Shown here: positions 26,464 to 37,172 of the stretch, one piece after another
Layout of the letters: each line of letters opens with the position of its first letter
How positions within the stretch are numbered: the first letter of the stretch is position 1
DNA from: Bacteroidaceae bacterium
Lineage (GTDB): Bacteria; Bacteroidota; Bacteroidia; Bacteroidales; Bacteroidaceae
Reading direction: 5' to 3'
Assembly: GCA_017447625.1 (NCBI GenBank)
Contig: JAFSNB010000046.1
Coordinates: 1 to 64,000 of the forward strand
Length of the DNA stretch: 64,000 bases
Program-made: the position numbers and the translations under genes
The notes under the pieces: generated by a model
Database searches by the model: none
What the model was told of the DNA's origin: nothing
The model's input: the letters and a program-made list of their open reading frames with translations, nothing else

Positions 26464-26512
26464 CAAAAGTACAAAAAAAGAACGAACCATACAAGACTTT
26501 TCCTTACCTTTG
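26464..26512. promoter_or_regulatory. Divergent promoter pair between the SNF2 gene and ligA
   Basis: Minus-strand TACTTTTG at 26464-26471 points to the SNF2-family gene; plus-strand TACCTTTG at 26505-26512 points to ligA, 19 bp before its ATG. Neither has a perfect TTTG at -33. Confidence 0.6.
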
Positions 26513-26527
26513 TGCCATCAAATCTAA

Positions 26528-28956
<2,429 letters not shown>

Positions 28957-28976
28957 GTATCAGTCTGATTTCAATA

Positions 28977-30116
28977 TTATTGATTCGGTCCGGTGACGAT
29001 TGGATTTCCAACTGTATCAAAAGTGAGTGGGAGCCATAGATGGCGCGAGTTGGCAAGGCTGCGTGGATTCCACACGTCTGCCATAAAGAGAATGCCGTTG
29101 CCGTAGTTGAGCATCCATGTGCCCTGAGCGCCGTAGGTGCGCTTGGCTCCGCGACCCTGACAGGGCGAGGGATGTTGTGTCCAAGGACCGGCGATTGATT
29201 TTGAAGAGAACAAGCGGGCTTCGTTGGGATCCCAGCCTGTGCAGCCGCTGCAGAGTAGCCAATAGGTGCCGTTGTGTTTCACTATGGTGGGGGCTTCGTT
29301 CTGCCCGCCAGGGGCGATGCGATAGTAGCGGCCTGTGTAGCCAAGATAGTCAGATGTCAGTTCGGCAGCGTGAATGGTGAGGTTGTCCTCCGAACTGAAT
29401 ATATGCCACGCGGTACCGTCGTCGTCGGTGAAGACCGTCATGTCACGGCTCATCTGTCCGGCCTCGAAGTCGCGCCATAGGAAAAGGCCTTCGGCAATGG
29501 CTTTGCGCCAGGGGGCTGTCCACCACTCTTTGAAGTCGTTTATCTTGAGTGTTTTCGCATGTGCGATATCAGCCTCGGTGAAATCTGTTGGCCACTTACC
29601 GGCGTTGGGCCTCTGTGCATGATGCAGGACGAACGGCCCCTCTGCTGTCTTGCTGGTGGCGAATCCCGTCATAGCCGCATCGTAACCGCGCCCTTTGAGT
29701 TCGAGATGAAAGAGCATCACGAATTGCTTGTCGCTCTCGTTCCACAGCACTTTCGGACGTTCTATTATGCAACCGCGCTCTATTGGGCTGCCAGCTTCAT
29801 CCACGACGCTCATAACTAAGCCCCGGTTCTGCCAGGCTACAGTCTGCGGCTGACTCATGTCTGCTGTGGCGGGAGCGGTGTAGAGAGCTACGCCAACAGA
29901 TGTGAAACCGCGTTCGGGACGGGCTTCACCGTACCAAAGCCATTGGTCACCGTGGCGGAATATACTGCCCCCGTGGGCGTTCACGTGCTTGCCTTCGGTG
30001 TCGAGTGTGGCGGGATAGTCGTACTGACGGGGACGTTGGCGCTGGCCAAAGAGTGAGAGGGTGCACAGCGTCAGCGCTGCGAGGCTGACGAGATACGGAC
30101 GAAGTTTAGTTTCCAT
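28977..30116 (-). CDS. GH43-like secreted glycosidase
   Basis: 379 residues. Signal peptide METKLRPYLVSLAALTLCTLSLFGQ. The segment VNAHGGSIFRHGDQWLWYGEAR is the first blade of a five-bladed propeller as in the GH43 subfamilies that act on beta-galactans; IIERPKVLWNESDKQFVMLFH and SRDMTVFTDDDGTAWHIFSSE, NEAPTIVKHNGTYWLLCSG continue the blades. The Glu in NEAP(T) is the expected proton donor, with an Asp (RDM) as pKa modulator. Subfamily and substrate (exo-beta-galactanase or arabinanase) are inferred. Its start lies 46 bp inside the 3' end of the GHL10 gene, so the two are translationally coupled. Confidence 0.8.
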   Translation of the reverse strand: METKLRPYLVSLAALTLCTLSLFGQRQRPRQYDYPATLDTEGKHVNAHGGSIFRHGDQWLWYGEARPERGFTSVGVALYTAPATADMSQPQTVAWQNRGLVMSVVDEAGSPIERGCIIERPKVLWNESDKQFVMLFHLELKGRGYDAAMTGFATSKTAEGPFVLHHAQRPNAGKWPTDFTEADIAHAKTLKINDFKEWWTAPWRKAIAEGLFLWRDFEAGQMSRDMTVFTDDDGTAWHIFSSEDNLTIHAAELTSDYLGYTGRYYRIAPGGQNEAPTIVKHNGTYWLLCSGCTGWDPNEARLFSSKSIAGPWTQHPSPCQGRGAKRTYGAQGTWMLNYGNGILFMADVWNPRSLANSRHLWLPLTFDTVGNPIVTGPNQ

Positions 30117-31717
30117 AGCTTTGAGGGTTTGGGATAGAAGTCGATTTGTGTGGGTTCGCTCTCGTTTCCGGCACGGTCTATGGATGTTACTGCGAAATAG
30201 AGGCCGTTGCGAGCGACAAGAGCCGGGTCGAAGCGGAACCGGGCCTCCTGAAGGAGCGGCGACACAAGATTATCGGCACATTCGGTATCTACGGGGAAGC
30301 GGTTGCTGGCGTAGATGTTATAACGGAGACCGCCCGTTGAAGTTTCATCTACTTCCCATGTCAGTTCCTTCAGCCCGTCGGGTGTGTCTGAGATGCGAAC
30401 CGACGACGGCTTGCAGGGCGAAGTCTGGATAATCCAAGGACAAGCTGGCGGCAGGGCGGGGTAGAGGTAGAAGATGTCGTGGAGATAGTCGTAGAGCCCC
30501 TTGACGTTGTCTGTCAGGAACTTACTGCGGAAATAGCATTGGCCAGCCATCTGGGTGAGACGGGTGAAATGCAATTCGGATGTTATGTCGCTGAGGGGCC
30601 AGTTCTTCTCATGCGGATGCAGGAAATAGATGCCAAGACCGGGCGCCACCTGTCGTCCTGCGTTCTGCTGTTGCCAGTCGGCGGCGAAGGGGAAGAAGTC
30701 GTTCCCGCGGAAATACATCATCGGGAACAGGATGTCGTGAATCCCCTGGCGCAACCAGCCTTGGGCGTCCTGATGAACTGCGTCGCGGGCGTTCCAGCCT
30801 TTTGATGAGAAGCGGGTGAGGTTGGCATATTTCCCGACTGGGCTGCTGCTCACCTTCACCCAGGGCTTCAGAGCCTTGATGTCTGAATAGAGGCGGCGGA
30901 CGATGGCTGTGATATTATCCCGTCGCCACGCTGCTTTCGACTTGCCAGCGCCGTAGAGCTTGAATGTAGCTGCATCGGGGAAGGAAGCGGCTTGTTCGGG
31001 GTAGCGGATATAATCGAAATGTATGCCGTCAATGTCATAACGTCTCACTATTTCTGTGCAGATGGCGGAGAGATAGGTGGCTGTTCCCGGCTGTCCCGGA
31101 TTCATATACCAGGTGTCTCCATGACGGAGGCAGAGGCTCTTATGGGTTTGCAGCACGCTCTTCGCTCCCATTCGCTTGGCCACATCAACCTTGAAACAGG
31201 GTATCGTGACCACCCACGCGTGCAACTCCATGCCACGACGGTGAGCTTCCTCGATGGCGAAGGCCAATGGGTCATAGCCCGGATCACGGCCGTAGGACCC
31301 CGTCAGGGACTGATCCCAAGGCTCAATGTTCGATGGGTAAATGACGCTGCCGCGAATGCGCGTCTGCAACATGATGGTGTTTATGTTTATAGCCTTCAGC
31401 TGGTCCAGAATGGCACACAATTCTGCCTTCTGGCGCTCCCGGCTCGCTGCATTGGTGGCCTTGGTCTTTGGCCAGTCGAGCCCGTAGAGGGTAGTAAGCC
31501 ATACTGCGCGGATCTCACGCTTTGGGAAAGACCCACCCCCAACCCCTCCCGTAATGGAGAGGCAGCTGCGCAATGAGGTCTGCCCGTATATAGGGTAACA
31601 CAAAAAAAGAAGTAATAGTAGTATTGCAATGTGTAGCTTACGACGCGCAGCCCACGCCCCTCCCTGACGTGAGGGGTTGGGGGTGGGTCTTCTAATAATA
31701 TATAAATGTACGCGCAT
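30071..31717 (-). CDS. Glycoside hydrolase-like 10 (GHL10) secreted protein
   Basis: 548 residues. The core begins KREIRAVWLTTLYGLDWP and continues with KAININTIMLQTRIRGSVIYPS, GYDPLAFAIEEAHRRGMELHAW, YDIDGIHFDYIRYPE and DILFPMMYFRGNDF, all matching the GHL10 (formerly DUF187) TIM-barrel family. Some related proteins act on bacterial or plant polysaccharides; the substrate is unknown. A fibronectin-like segment (GLKELTWEVDETSTGGLRYNIYA) follows near residue 440. Residues 10-63 are encoded by a pair of inverted GC-rich palindromes with the signal-peptide core (HIAILLLLLFLCYPIYGQ) between them. No other in-frame ATG precedes the core, so these repeats must be translated. The minus-strand TACCTTTG at 31740-31747 lies 23 bp before the ATG. 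Confidence 0.8.
   Translation of the reverse strand: MRVHLYIIRRPTPNPSRQGGAWAARRKLHIAILLLLLFLCYPIYGQTSLRSCLSITGGVGGGSFPKREIRAVWLTTLYGLDWPKTKATNAASRERQKAELCAILDQLKAININTIMLQTRIRGSVIYPSNIEPWDQSLTGSYGRDPGYDPLAFAIEEAHRRGMELHAWVVTIPCFKVDVAKRMGAKSVLQTHKSLCLRHGDTWYMNPGQPGTATYLSAICTEIVRRYDIDGIHFDYIRYPEQAASFPDAATFKLYGAGKSKAAWRRDNITAIVRRLYSDIKALKPWVKVSSSPVGKYANLTRFSSKGWNARDAVHQDAQGWLRQGIHDILFPMMYFRGNDFFPFAADWQQQNAGRQVAPGLGIYFLHPHEKNWPLSDITSELHFTRLTQMAGQCYFRSKFLTDNVKGLYDYLHDIFYLYPALPPACPWIIQTSPCKPSSVRISDTPDGLKELTWEVDETSTGGLRYNIYASNRFPVDTECADNLVSPLLQEARFRFDPALVARNGLYFAVTSIDRAGNESEPTQIDFYPKPSKLWKLNFVRISSASQR
31530..31689. repeat. Paired inverted GC-rich palindromes coding the GHL10 N-terminus
   Basis: The left end GACCCACCCCCAACCCCTCC and the reverse complement of the right end are identical over 19 bases, making terminal inverted repeats around a 120-bp core. 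The core encodes the hydrophobic part of the signal peptide. Read on the coding strand the arms give [11 protein letters not shown] and [13 protein letters not shown]. Confidence 0.75.
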
Positions 31718-31739
31718 ACGCGAGAGAGTTTTGTGGGTG

Positions 31740-31747
31740 CAAAGGTA
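31740..31747 (-). promoter_or_regulatory. Promoter -7 box for the GHL10-GH43 unit
   Basis: Minus-strand TACCTTTG with a TTG about 20 bp upstream. This fixes the GHL10 start at or below 31717. Confidence 0.6.
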
Positions 31748-31850
31748 AAAAAAGGCTTTGAAATATGCAAGTGTACGACAAAAAGAAACTTTTTTTAGTG
31801 TTTTGCTAAACTTTTTCTCATTTTATGATGGTTTTTGTGTCAAAAATGCG

Positions 31851-31858
31851 TAACTTTG
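31851..31858 (+). promoter_or_regulatory. Promoter -7 box for gdhA
   Basis: TAACTTTG, 84 bp before the gdhA ATG. This leaves a leader of about 75 nt rich in A and T. Confidence 0.6.
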
Positions 31859-31941
31859 CACCCGAAAACATAAAGATAATAGTTAAACACGCTATTTTTT
31901 AACCAAAGTTATTCATAACCAATTAAAAAGATTGAATCATT

Positions 31942-33282
31942 ATGGACGCAAAGCAAGTATTGGAAGACCTTAAGCGTCGTTTTCCGGGAGAGCCAGAGTA
32001 TCATCAGGCAGTAGAGGAAGTGCTCGGTACTATTGAAGAAGAGTACAACAAGCACCCCGAGTTTGATAAGGTGAACCTTATCGAACGTCTCTGCATTCCC
32101 GATCGTGTTTATCAGTTCCGTGTCACTTGGACTGATGACAAGGGTAACGTTCAGACAAATATGGGTTATCGCATTCAGCACAACAACGCCATTGGCCCGT
32201 ACAAAGGCGGCATCCGTTTCCACAAGAGCGTGAACCTCAGTATTCTGAAGTTCCTGGCTTTCGAGCAGACATTCAAGAACTCTCTGACCACTCTGCCTAT
32301 GGGTGGCGGCAAGGGCGGTTCTGACTTCTCTCCGCGTGGTAAGTCCAATGCTGAGGTGATGCGTTTCTGCCAGGCCTTCATGCTTGAACTGACACGTCAC
32401 ATCGGTCCCGATGTGGATGTACCTGCTGGTGACATCGGTGTCGGTGGTCGTGAGGTTGGCTATATGTTCGGTATGTATAAGAAACTCACCCGCGAGTTCA
32501 GCGGCGTGCTGACTGGTAAGGGCTTGGAGTTCGGTGGCTCTCTTATTCGTCCCGAGGCAACCGGTTACGGTAATGTATATTTCCTCCGTGCTATGCTGCG
32601 CACACGCGGCGAGAGCATCGAGGGCAAGAAGGTGCTCGTTTCCGGTGCCGGTAACGTGGCTCAGTATTGCGCAGAGAAGATCCTGCAGCTTGGCGGTAAG
32701 GTGATGACCATGTCTGACTCTGACGGTTACATCTACGATCCCGAAGGTATCGACCGCGCAAAGCTCGACTATATCATGGAACTGAAGAACGTATATCGTG
32801 GACGTATCCGCGAGTATGTTGAGCAGTATCCGACAGCTAAGTATGTAGGCGACGGCGCTAAGCCCTGGTTTGAGAAGGCCGACATCGCTTGCCCCTGCGC
32901 TACGCAGAACGAGCTGAACGAAGAGGCTGCCAAGGCTCTGGTTGCCAACGGCTGTATCGCTGTGGCTGAGGGTGCTAACATGCCTTCCACTCCGGGTGCC
33001 ATCAAGGTGTTCCAGGAGGCTAAGATTCTCTACTCACCTGGTAAGGCCAGCAACGCCGGTGGCGTGTCCGTATCTGGTCTCGAAATGTCTCAGAACAGCG
33101 AGCGTCTGAGCTGGTCTGCCGAGGAAGTGGATGCCAAGCTGCTTTGGATTATGGAGAATATTCATGAGAACTGCGTTAAGTACGGCACCGAGCCCGATGG
33201 TTACATCAACTATGTCAAGGGTGCTAACGTGGCTGGCTTCATGAAGGTTGCTAAGGCCATGATGGCTCAGGGCATTGTCTGA
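31942..33282 (+). CDS. gdhA: Glutamate dehydrogenase, hexameric NAD(P) type
   Basis: 446 residues, the length of the hexameric bacterial enzymes. YRIQHNNAIGPYKGGIRFHKSV and TTLPMGGGKGGSDFSPRGKS hold the substrate-binding and catalytic lysines; DVDVPAGDIGVGGREVGYMFG and the Rossmann motif VSGAGNVAQY (GxGxxA) follow. It interconverts 2-oxoglutarate plus ammonium and glutamate, the main ammonium-assimilation route in Bacteroidales. NADP preference is probable from family similarity but not proved from the sequence. Single-gene unit with its own promoter box and a strong terminator. Confidence 0.96.
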   Translation: MDAKQVLEDLKRRFPGEPEYHQAVEEVLGTIEEEYNKHPEFDKVNLIERLCIPDRVYQFRVTWTDDKGNVQTNMGYRIQHNNAIGPYKGGIRFHKSVNLSILKFLAFEQTFKNSLTTLPMGGGKGGSDFSPRGKSNAEVMRFCQAFMLELTRHIGPDVDVPAGDIGVGGREVGYMFGMYKKLTREFSGVLTGKGLEFGGSLIRPEATGYGNVYFLRAMLRTRGESIEGKKVLVSGAGNVAQYCAEKILQLGGKVMTMSDSDGYIYDPEGIDRAKLDYIMELKNVYRGRIREYVEQYPTAKYVGDGAKPWFEKADIACPCATQNELNEEAAKALVANGCIAVAEGANMPSTPGAIKVFQEAKILYSPGKASNAGGVSVSGLEMSQNSERLSWSAEEVDAKLLWIMENIHENCVKYGTEPDGYINYVKGANVAGFMKVAKAMMAQGIV

Positions 33283-33310
33283 ACAACACACTAAACACTT
33301 AATAAAAATG

Positions 33311-33350
33311 GGGGGATGCATCTCACACGGATGCATCCCCCTTTATCTTT
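33311..33350 (+). terminator. Intrinsic terminator of gdhA
   Basis: GGGGGATGCAT (33311-33321) pairs perfectly with ATGCATCCCCC (33331-33341), followed by TTTATCTTTT. Confidence 0.9.
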
Positions 33351-33432
33351 TAAAGTCGTTATAACGTTATATCGTTATTTCGTAATATCGATTAATCGTT
33401 ATACCGTAATATCGTTATAACGTTATACCGTT
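33351..33432. repeat. Short-period filler between gdhA and trxB
   Basis: Near-tandem words of the form CGTTATAACGTTATATCG and ATCGTTATACCGTAAT fill the whole convergent spacer. Same type as 20160-20304 and 37118-37160. Confidence 0.6.
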
Positions 33433-33441
33433 CTCCTTTTT

Positions 33442-34374
33442 TTAAAGTGAGGCCAGATAGCGCTCTGCTTCTATTGCGGCTTTGGCTCCGCTGCCAGCAG
33501 CCACTATTCCCTGGCGGTAGTGCGGGTCAGCCACATCTCCTGCGGCAAACACACCCGGAACTCCGGTGCGGGGCGAATCACCCTCGACCTTGATATATCC
33601 GGCTTCGTCGGTCTGAACCCATGGGCGGAAGATGTCGGAGTTGGGCTTGTGGCCAATGGCCAGGAAGAAGCCGTCGATGGCTATATCGTATCTGCGTTCG
33701 TCTGCCTCGCCCTTACGATATACTACATGTGCGCCTTCAACGCTCTGCTCGCCAAACAGACCGAGAGTGTTGTGCTCGAAGAGTACTTCAATCTTCGGGT
33801 TGTTGAGCACGCGGTCCTGCATGATCTTCGTGGCGCGCAGGAACGGCTTACGGACAATGAGATAGACCTTTGAGGCGAGACCGGCAAGATAGGAGGCCTC
33901 CTCGCAGGCGGTGTCTCCTCCGCCGACCACAGCCACGGTCTTCTTGCGGTAGAAGAAACCGTCGCAGGTGGCGCAGGCCGAGACTCCGGCTCCGCGATAT
34001 TTCTCCTCGTCTGCCAAACCGAGATACTTGGCTGTTGCGCCGGTGGCGATGATGATGGTGTCGGCTGTGACTTCGGTGTCGTTGTCAAACCACACATGAT
34101 AGGGGGCGGTGGAGAGGTCAGTTCGTACGGCAATGTTCTCGCGCACTTCTGCACCGAAACGCTCGGCCTGGCGGCGCAGGTCTTCCATAAGCTGGAAACC
34201 GTCAACACCCTCGGGGTAGCCAGGGAAATTCTCTACTTCGGTGGTAGTGGTCAGTTGACCGCCTGGTTGAATGCCCTCATAAACTACGGGCGATAGATTG
34301 GCACGGCCAGCATAGATTGCCGCTGTATAACCGGCAGGGCCAGAGCCAAGGATTAGGCATCGGATGTGCTCCAT
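33442..34374 (-). CDS. trxB: Thioredoxin reductase
   Basis: 310 residues. FAD motif LILGSGPAGYTAAIYAGRA at the N-terminus, redox pair CATC (Cys134, Cys137) in GVSACATCDGFFYRKK, NADPH motif VAVVGGGDTACEEA and the C-terminal FAD-binding GVFAAGDVADPHYRQ. It uses NADPH to reduce thioredoxin in the cytoplasm. It follows the LolA-like gene after a 76-bp spacer of TATAGTTTA repeats (34378-34432) and is probably the last gene of the ftsK-GH20-lolA-trxB run. Confidence 0.96.
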   Translation of the reverse strand: MEHIRCLILGSGPAGYTAAIYAGRANLSPVVYEGIQPGGQLTTTTEVENFPGYPEGVDGFQLMEDLRRQAERFGAEVRENIAVRTDLSTAPYHVWFDNDTEVTADTIIIATGATAKYLGLADEEKYRGAGVSACATCDGFFYRKKTVAVVGGGDTACEEASYLAGLASKVYLIVRKPFLRATKIMQDRVLNNPKIEVLFEHNTLGLFGEQSVEGAHVVYRKGEADERRYDIAIDGFFLAIGHKPNSDIFRPWVQTDEAGYIKVEGDSPRTGVPGVFAAGDVADPHYRQGIVAAGSGAKAAIEAERYLASL

Positions 34375-34377
34375 AGA

Positions 34378-34432
34378 GTATATAGTTTATAGTATATAGT
34401 TTATAGTTTATAGTTTAGAGTTTAATGGTTTA
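34378..34432. repeat. TATAGTTTA short tandem repeat
   Basis: About five near-copies of a 9-11 bp word (TATAGTTTATAG) directly upstream of trxB. AT-rich, no promoter box recognised in it. Confidence 0.6.
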
Positions 34433-34450
34433 AGTTTCAATTCCCATATT

Positions 34451-35077
34451 TCACCTTAAATCAATATATTCAACATCGGGATACTTGTCTGTGGGGAAGG
34501 TGAAGGCAGTAGGTGAGACCTGCTGATTAGGCTGAAAGGAGAGGATTGCCAGACGACTCCAGTCTCCGTGTTGACGGGTGCGGATGCATAGTGGGGTGTA
34601 GTCTGCCTGTGTCACATCCACGATGATGTCTGAGTAGGTCTGACTCTTCTTCTTGGCTTTCATTCGTACGCAGAATGTTTTCTGTCCGCGCAAGGTGCCT
34701 TTGGTCACGCTTAAGCTATAGCCCTTCTTATATATATTAATTAATGTATAGGGGTTGATGGCCTCCTGCTCTTCCTCGGTAGGTTCGGCAACGTTCACTT
34801 CATTGTTATTGGCGAGTTTGGTCCACTGGGTCGTTCCGTCGAACCAAGTGAGCATATCGGGCGTCTCCATGTAGAACTTGCGTCCTTCGAGAATCAGAGT
34901 TCCAGAGGTCGAGCCCTGTTCTGTGGTTCCTGAGAAGGCCGTTGCATTGAATTTGGCACGGATGCAGCCGGACTGCGTGATGCGTGCGGCTGTGCGGTCA
35001 AGCACCGTACGGGCTGACTGTGCTGCGGATGTGAGTCCGTTCAAACACAGTATTGCGGCGAGAATGGTCTTTTTCAT
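34451..35077 (-). CDS. LolA-like outer-membrane lipoprotein carrier
   Basis: 208 residues. Signal peptide MKKTILAAILCLNGLTSAAQ, then a LolA-type half-barrel pattern: GCIRAKFNATAFSGTTEQGSTSGTLILEGRKFYMETPDMLTWFDGTTQW, followed by the N-terminal-side helices and strands (INPYTLINIYKKGY...). LolA carries lipoproteins across the periplasm from LolCDE to the outer membrane. The gene lies 17 bp after the GH20 gene and downstream of ftsK; ftsK and lolA-like genes are often neighbours in Bacteroidetes, which supports the call. Confidence 0.8.
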   Translation of the reverse strand: MKKTILAAILCLNGLTSAAQSARTVLDRTAARITQSGCIRAKFNATAFSGTTEQGSTSGTLILEGRKFYMETPDMLTWFDGTTQWTKLANNNEVNVAEPTEEEQEAINPYTLINIYKKGYSLSVTKGTLRGQKTFCVRMKAKKKSQTYSDIIVDVTQADYTPLCIRTRQHGDWSRLAILSFQPNQQVSPTAFTFPTDKYPDVEYIDLR

Positions 35078-35094
35078 CTTGTGTTATGTTGTTA

Positions 35095-37104
35095 TTACAG
35101 GCTCTCCACCTTGAGGTTTGTAACCTTGCTCTTCAGGTTGGCGTCCGTTGTTGTCAACGGGAAGCGGAGCGTGCGGATAATCCTGAACTTCTTGTCATTG
35201 GGGAAGGTTCGCAACTGCGGATTGAGGGTCTCCACGCACCGTCCGTTTACATAAAGGCTGGTCTTCTGGTTATCACCCTCGATGGCGATATGCTCTTTGG
35301 TTCCGGGTTTCAGCGAGTGGCGGAAGCTGAACAAATACCCGTCGCGTGCGAAACCGATGCGGCCGGTGATTGGGTCTGAGAGATAGAATTCGGTGTCATC
35401 GTTTCGGAACAGGGCCGTGCCGCGCGATTCCGTTTCGGCCTCGATGTCGAAGCTTACGCGATAGGGGTAGCCAATCTGTTCTATCGGGCGGCGTGAGTCG
35501 GGATAAACGTTGGCAGAACTTATAACGACTCCTTTCGGATAGCGGCCGAGGTCGTTCACGTTGGGAGCTTCGCCGATGTTGAGAGCCAGCTTCTGCCATT
35601 CGGCAAACGTGCGCACGGTGTCGGGGGTCCAGCACTTCTCGGCAATAACCTGAATGGCTGGGAACGCGCGGTGGTGAATGTCGGCCACAGAGATGCCGTT
35701 GCCTACGATATCGTTCCACACGGCGAACATCCCCCCCTCGATCTGCGGGTCACGCTCCTCGAATTGTTTGTTGCCAATCCTGGCAGGAGTCCAGTTCTTA
35801 TAGAGGTGTTGTATGTTGAGGTAATCGTAATAGTATCCGGCTGCAGGCACGATATACACATAGCCGTCGGGGATGGATAAGAGTTTGTAGCCAAGACGAT
35901 GCATGGAGTCCGGTTCGGCATAGCCGTTAGACCAGGCCATCATCAGAACGTTATCCACCTTCACGGGTGTCTCGCCTTTGGCGTGAGTGAGCGATCCCCA
36001 CAACACTGCCTGCTTGCCGCTCTTCTCCACTCGTTTGATGAGGTGGTCTGTGAGAGCGCGGAACTGCTCAACGGTCTCTTTGCGTTTGTTGCTGTACTCG
36101 TCCGTGCCGATATGCACGCGCGGGCCTGCAAAGACGGGATATGGCCCGTCGATATATTCGGCAAAGAGGCTGTCCAAGAACGGGATTACCTCCGGGTTGC
36201 TGAGATTGAGGTGGTCCATGCCGAATTCTTTCGAGCCGAGGCTGGGGCGATAATGAGTTAAGGCGAGGCTGTGGGCCGGCACGTCAATCTCAGGAATAAC
36301 TTCTATGCCCAGTTTGGCAGCGTCCAGCACGAACTGGCGGAAATCAGCTTTCGAGTAGCTGCCGTCCTCGGCCGTAAGACCGGGGAACTGCTCGCTCTCC
36401 AGACGGAATGCGGCGTATGTGTCGTCCCAGTTGTTATAGAAAAATGGCGGGAAACCGCAGTCGTTCAGATGTACGCTCAGCGTGTTCATCTTATAGTATG
36501 CCATGGTGCGAGCCAGTCGGCGCAGATAATCCATTGGGATATATTTGCGTCCGCAGTCGATCATGAAGCCGCGCATGGGATAGTCCGGGCGGTCGGTAAT
36601 GCGTCCGCAGGGCAGGGTGACGGTCGAGGGCAGGAAGGTGAGAGAGGAGGGAGCCGGATCAAAGTGTGCTATTTGCAGCAGCGTCTGTGTGGCGTGCATA
36701 GTGCCCCGCTCCGTGCCTTCGATTCGGATGCTGTTGGCTATCTCCATTGTATATCCCTCGTCGCCGAGCTTCTTCTGTTGCTTGTATGTGAGAAGGATTC
36801 CTCCGTCGGCGGCTTTCTTACCTTGCTTTACGGTGAAGTGCTGATCGCTAAGCTCGAAGAGATCCACTGCGAGCTGTTCGGCAACCGTCCGCAGGCGCTC
36901 ATCAGTATATATAATCGGCGTCTGGGGCGACAGTGTGAACGTACCCTGACGTCCCTGCCATTCGTGAATCGCAGGTATAGTGAACGGGCGCGGGTTCACA
37001 GCGGCCTTTTCCTTGGCCGAGAGACTACTGCAAAGGAGGAAGATTAAGACCCACCCCAAGCCTCTTCCGTGGTTGGAGGGGAACAGCTGGCGCATTGTAA
37101 TCAT
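35095..37104 (-). CDS. Beta-N-acetylhexosaminidase, GH20 family, secreted
   Basis: 669 residues. After an N-terminal GH20b-like domain (RPFTIPAIHEWQGRQGTF...), the barrel shows DYPMRGFMIDCGRKYIP, LSVHLNDCGFPPFFYN, EVIPEIDVPAHSLALTHYRP and VHIGTDEYSNK, whose Asp335-Glu336 are the catalytic pair. The C-terminus has a lectin-like segment (IEAETESRGTALFRNDD). It removes terminal GlcNAc or GalNAc from host or microbial glycans. The signal peptide (RQLFPSNHGRGLGWVLIFLLC) is partly written by a GC-rich palindrome (37048-37081). No own promoter was seen; it starts 68 bp after ftsK and seems to be inserted between ftsK and the LolA-like gene. An ATG at 37095 is an alternative start. Confidence 0.92.
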   Translation of the reverse strand: MITMRQLFPSNHGRGLGWVLIFLLCSSLSAKEKAAVNPRPFTIPAIHEWQGRQGTFTLSPQTPIIYTDERLRTVAEQLAVDLFELSDQHFTVKQGKKAADGGILLTYKQQKKLGDEGYTMEIANSIRIEGTERGTMHATQTLLQIAHFDPAPSSLTFLPSTVTLPCGRITDRPDYPMRGFMIDCGRKYIPMDYLRRLARTMAYYKMNTLSVHLNDCGFPPFFYNNWDDTYAAFRLESEQFPGLTAEDGSYSKADFRQFVLDAAKLGIEVIPEIDVPAHSLALTHYRPSLGSKEFGMDHLNLSNPEVIPFLDSLFAEYIDGPYPVFAGPRVHIGTDEYSNKRKETVEQFRALTDHLIKRVEKSGKQAVLWGSLTHAKGETPVKVDNVLMMAWSNGYAEPDSMHRLGYKLLSIPDGYVYIVPAAGYYYDYLNIQHLYKNWTPARIGNKQFEERDPQIEGGMFAVWNDIVGNGISVADIHHRAFPAIQVIAEKCWTPDTVRTFAEWQKLALNIGEAPNVNDLGRYPKGVVISSANVYPDSRRPIEQIGYPYRVSFDIEAETESRGTALFRNDDTEFYLSDPITGRIGFARDGYLFSFRHSLKPGTKEHIAIEGDNQKTSLYVNGRCVETLNPQLRTFPNDKKFRIIRTLRFPLTTTDANLKSKVTNLKVESL
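37048..37081. repeat. GC-rich palindrome within the GH20 signal-peptide codons
   Basis: GACCCACCCCAAGCCTCTTC...GGTTGGAGGGG: a diverged half-unit of the family seen at 12241, 31530 and 60814, here read as PSNHGRGLGWVL. Confidence 0.6.
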
Positions 37105-37117
37105 AATTAAAAGCTTT

Positions 37118-37160
37118 TTTCGTTATTCCGATATTCCGTTATTCTGTAAATCCGTGAATC
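37118..37160. repeat. Short-period filler between ftsK and the GH20 gene
   Basis: Words TTCGTTATTCCGATATTCCG and TTATTCTGTAAATCCG, same type as the filler at 20160-20304. Confidence 0.5.
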
Positions 37161-37172
37161 CGAATCCCATTT

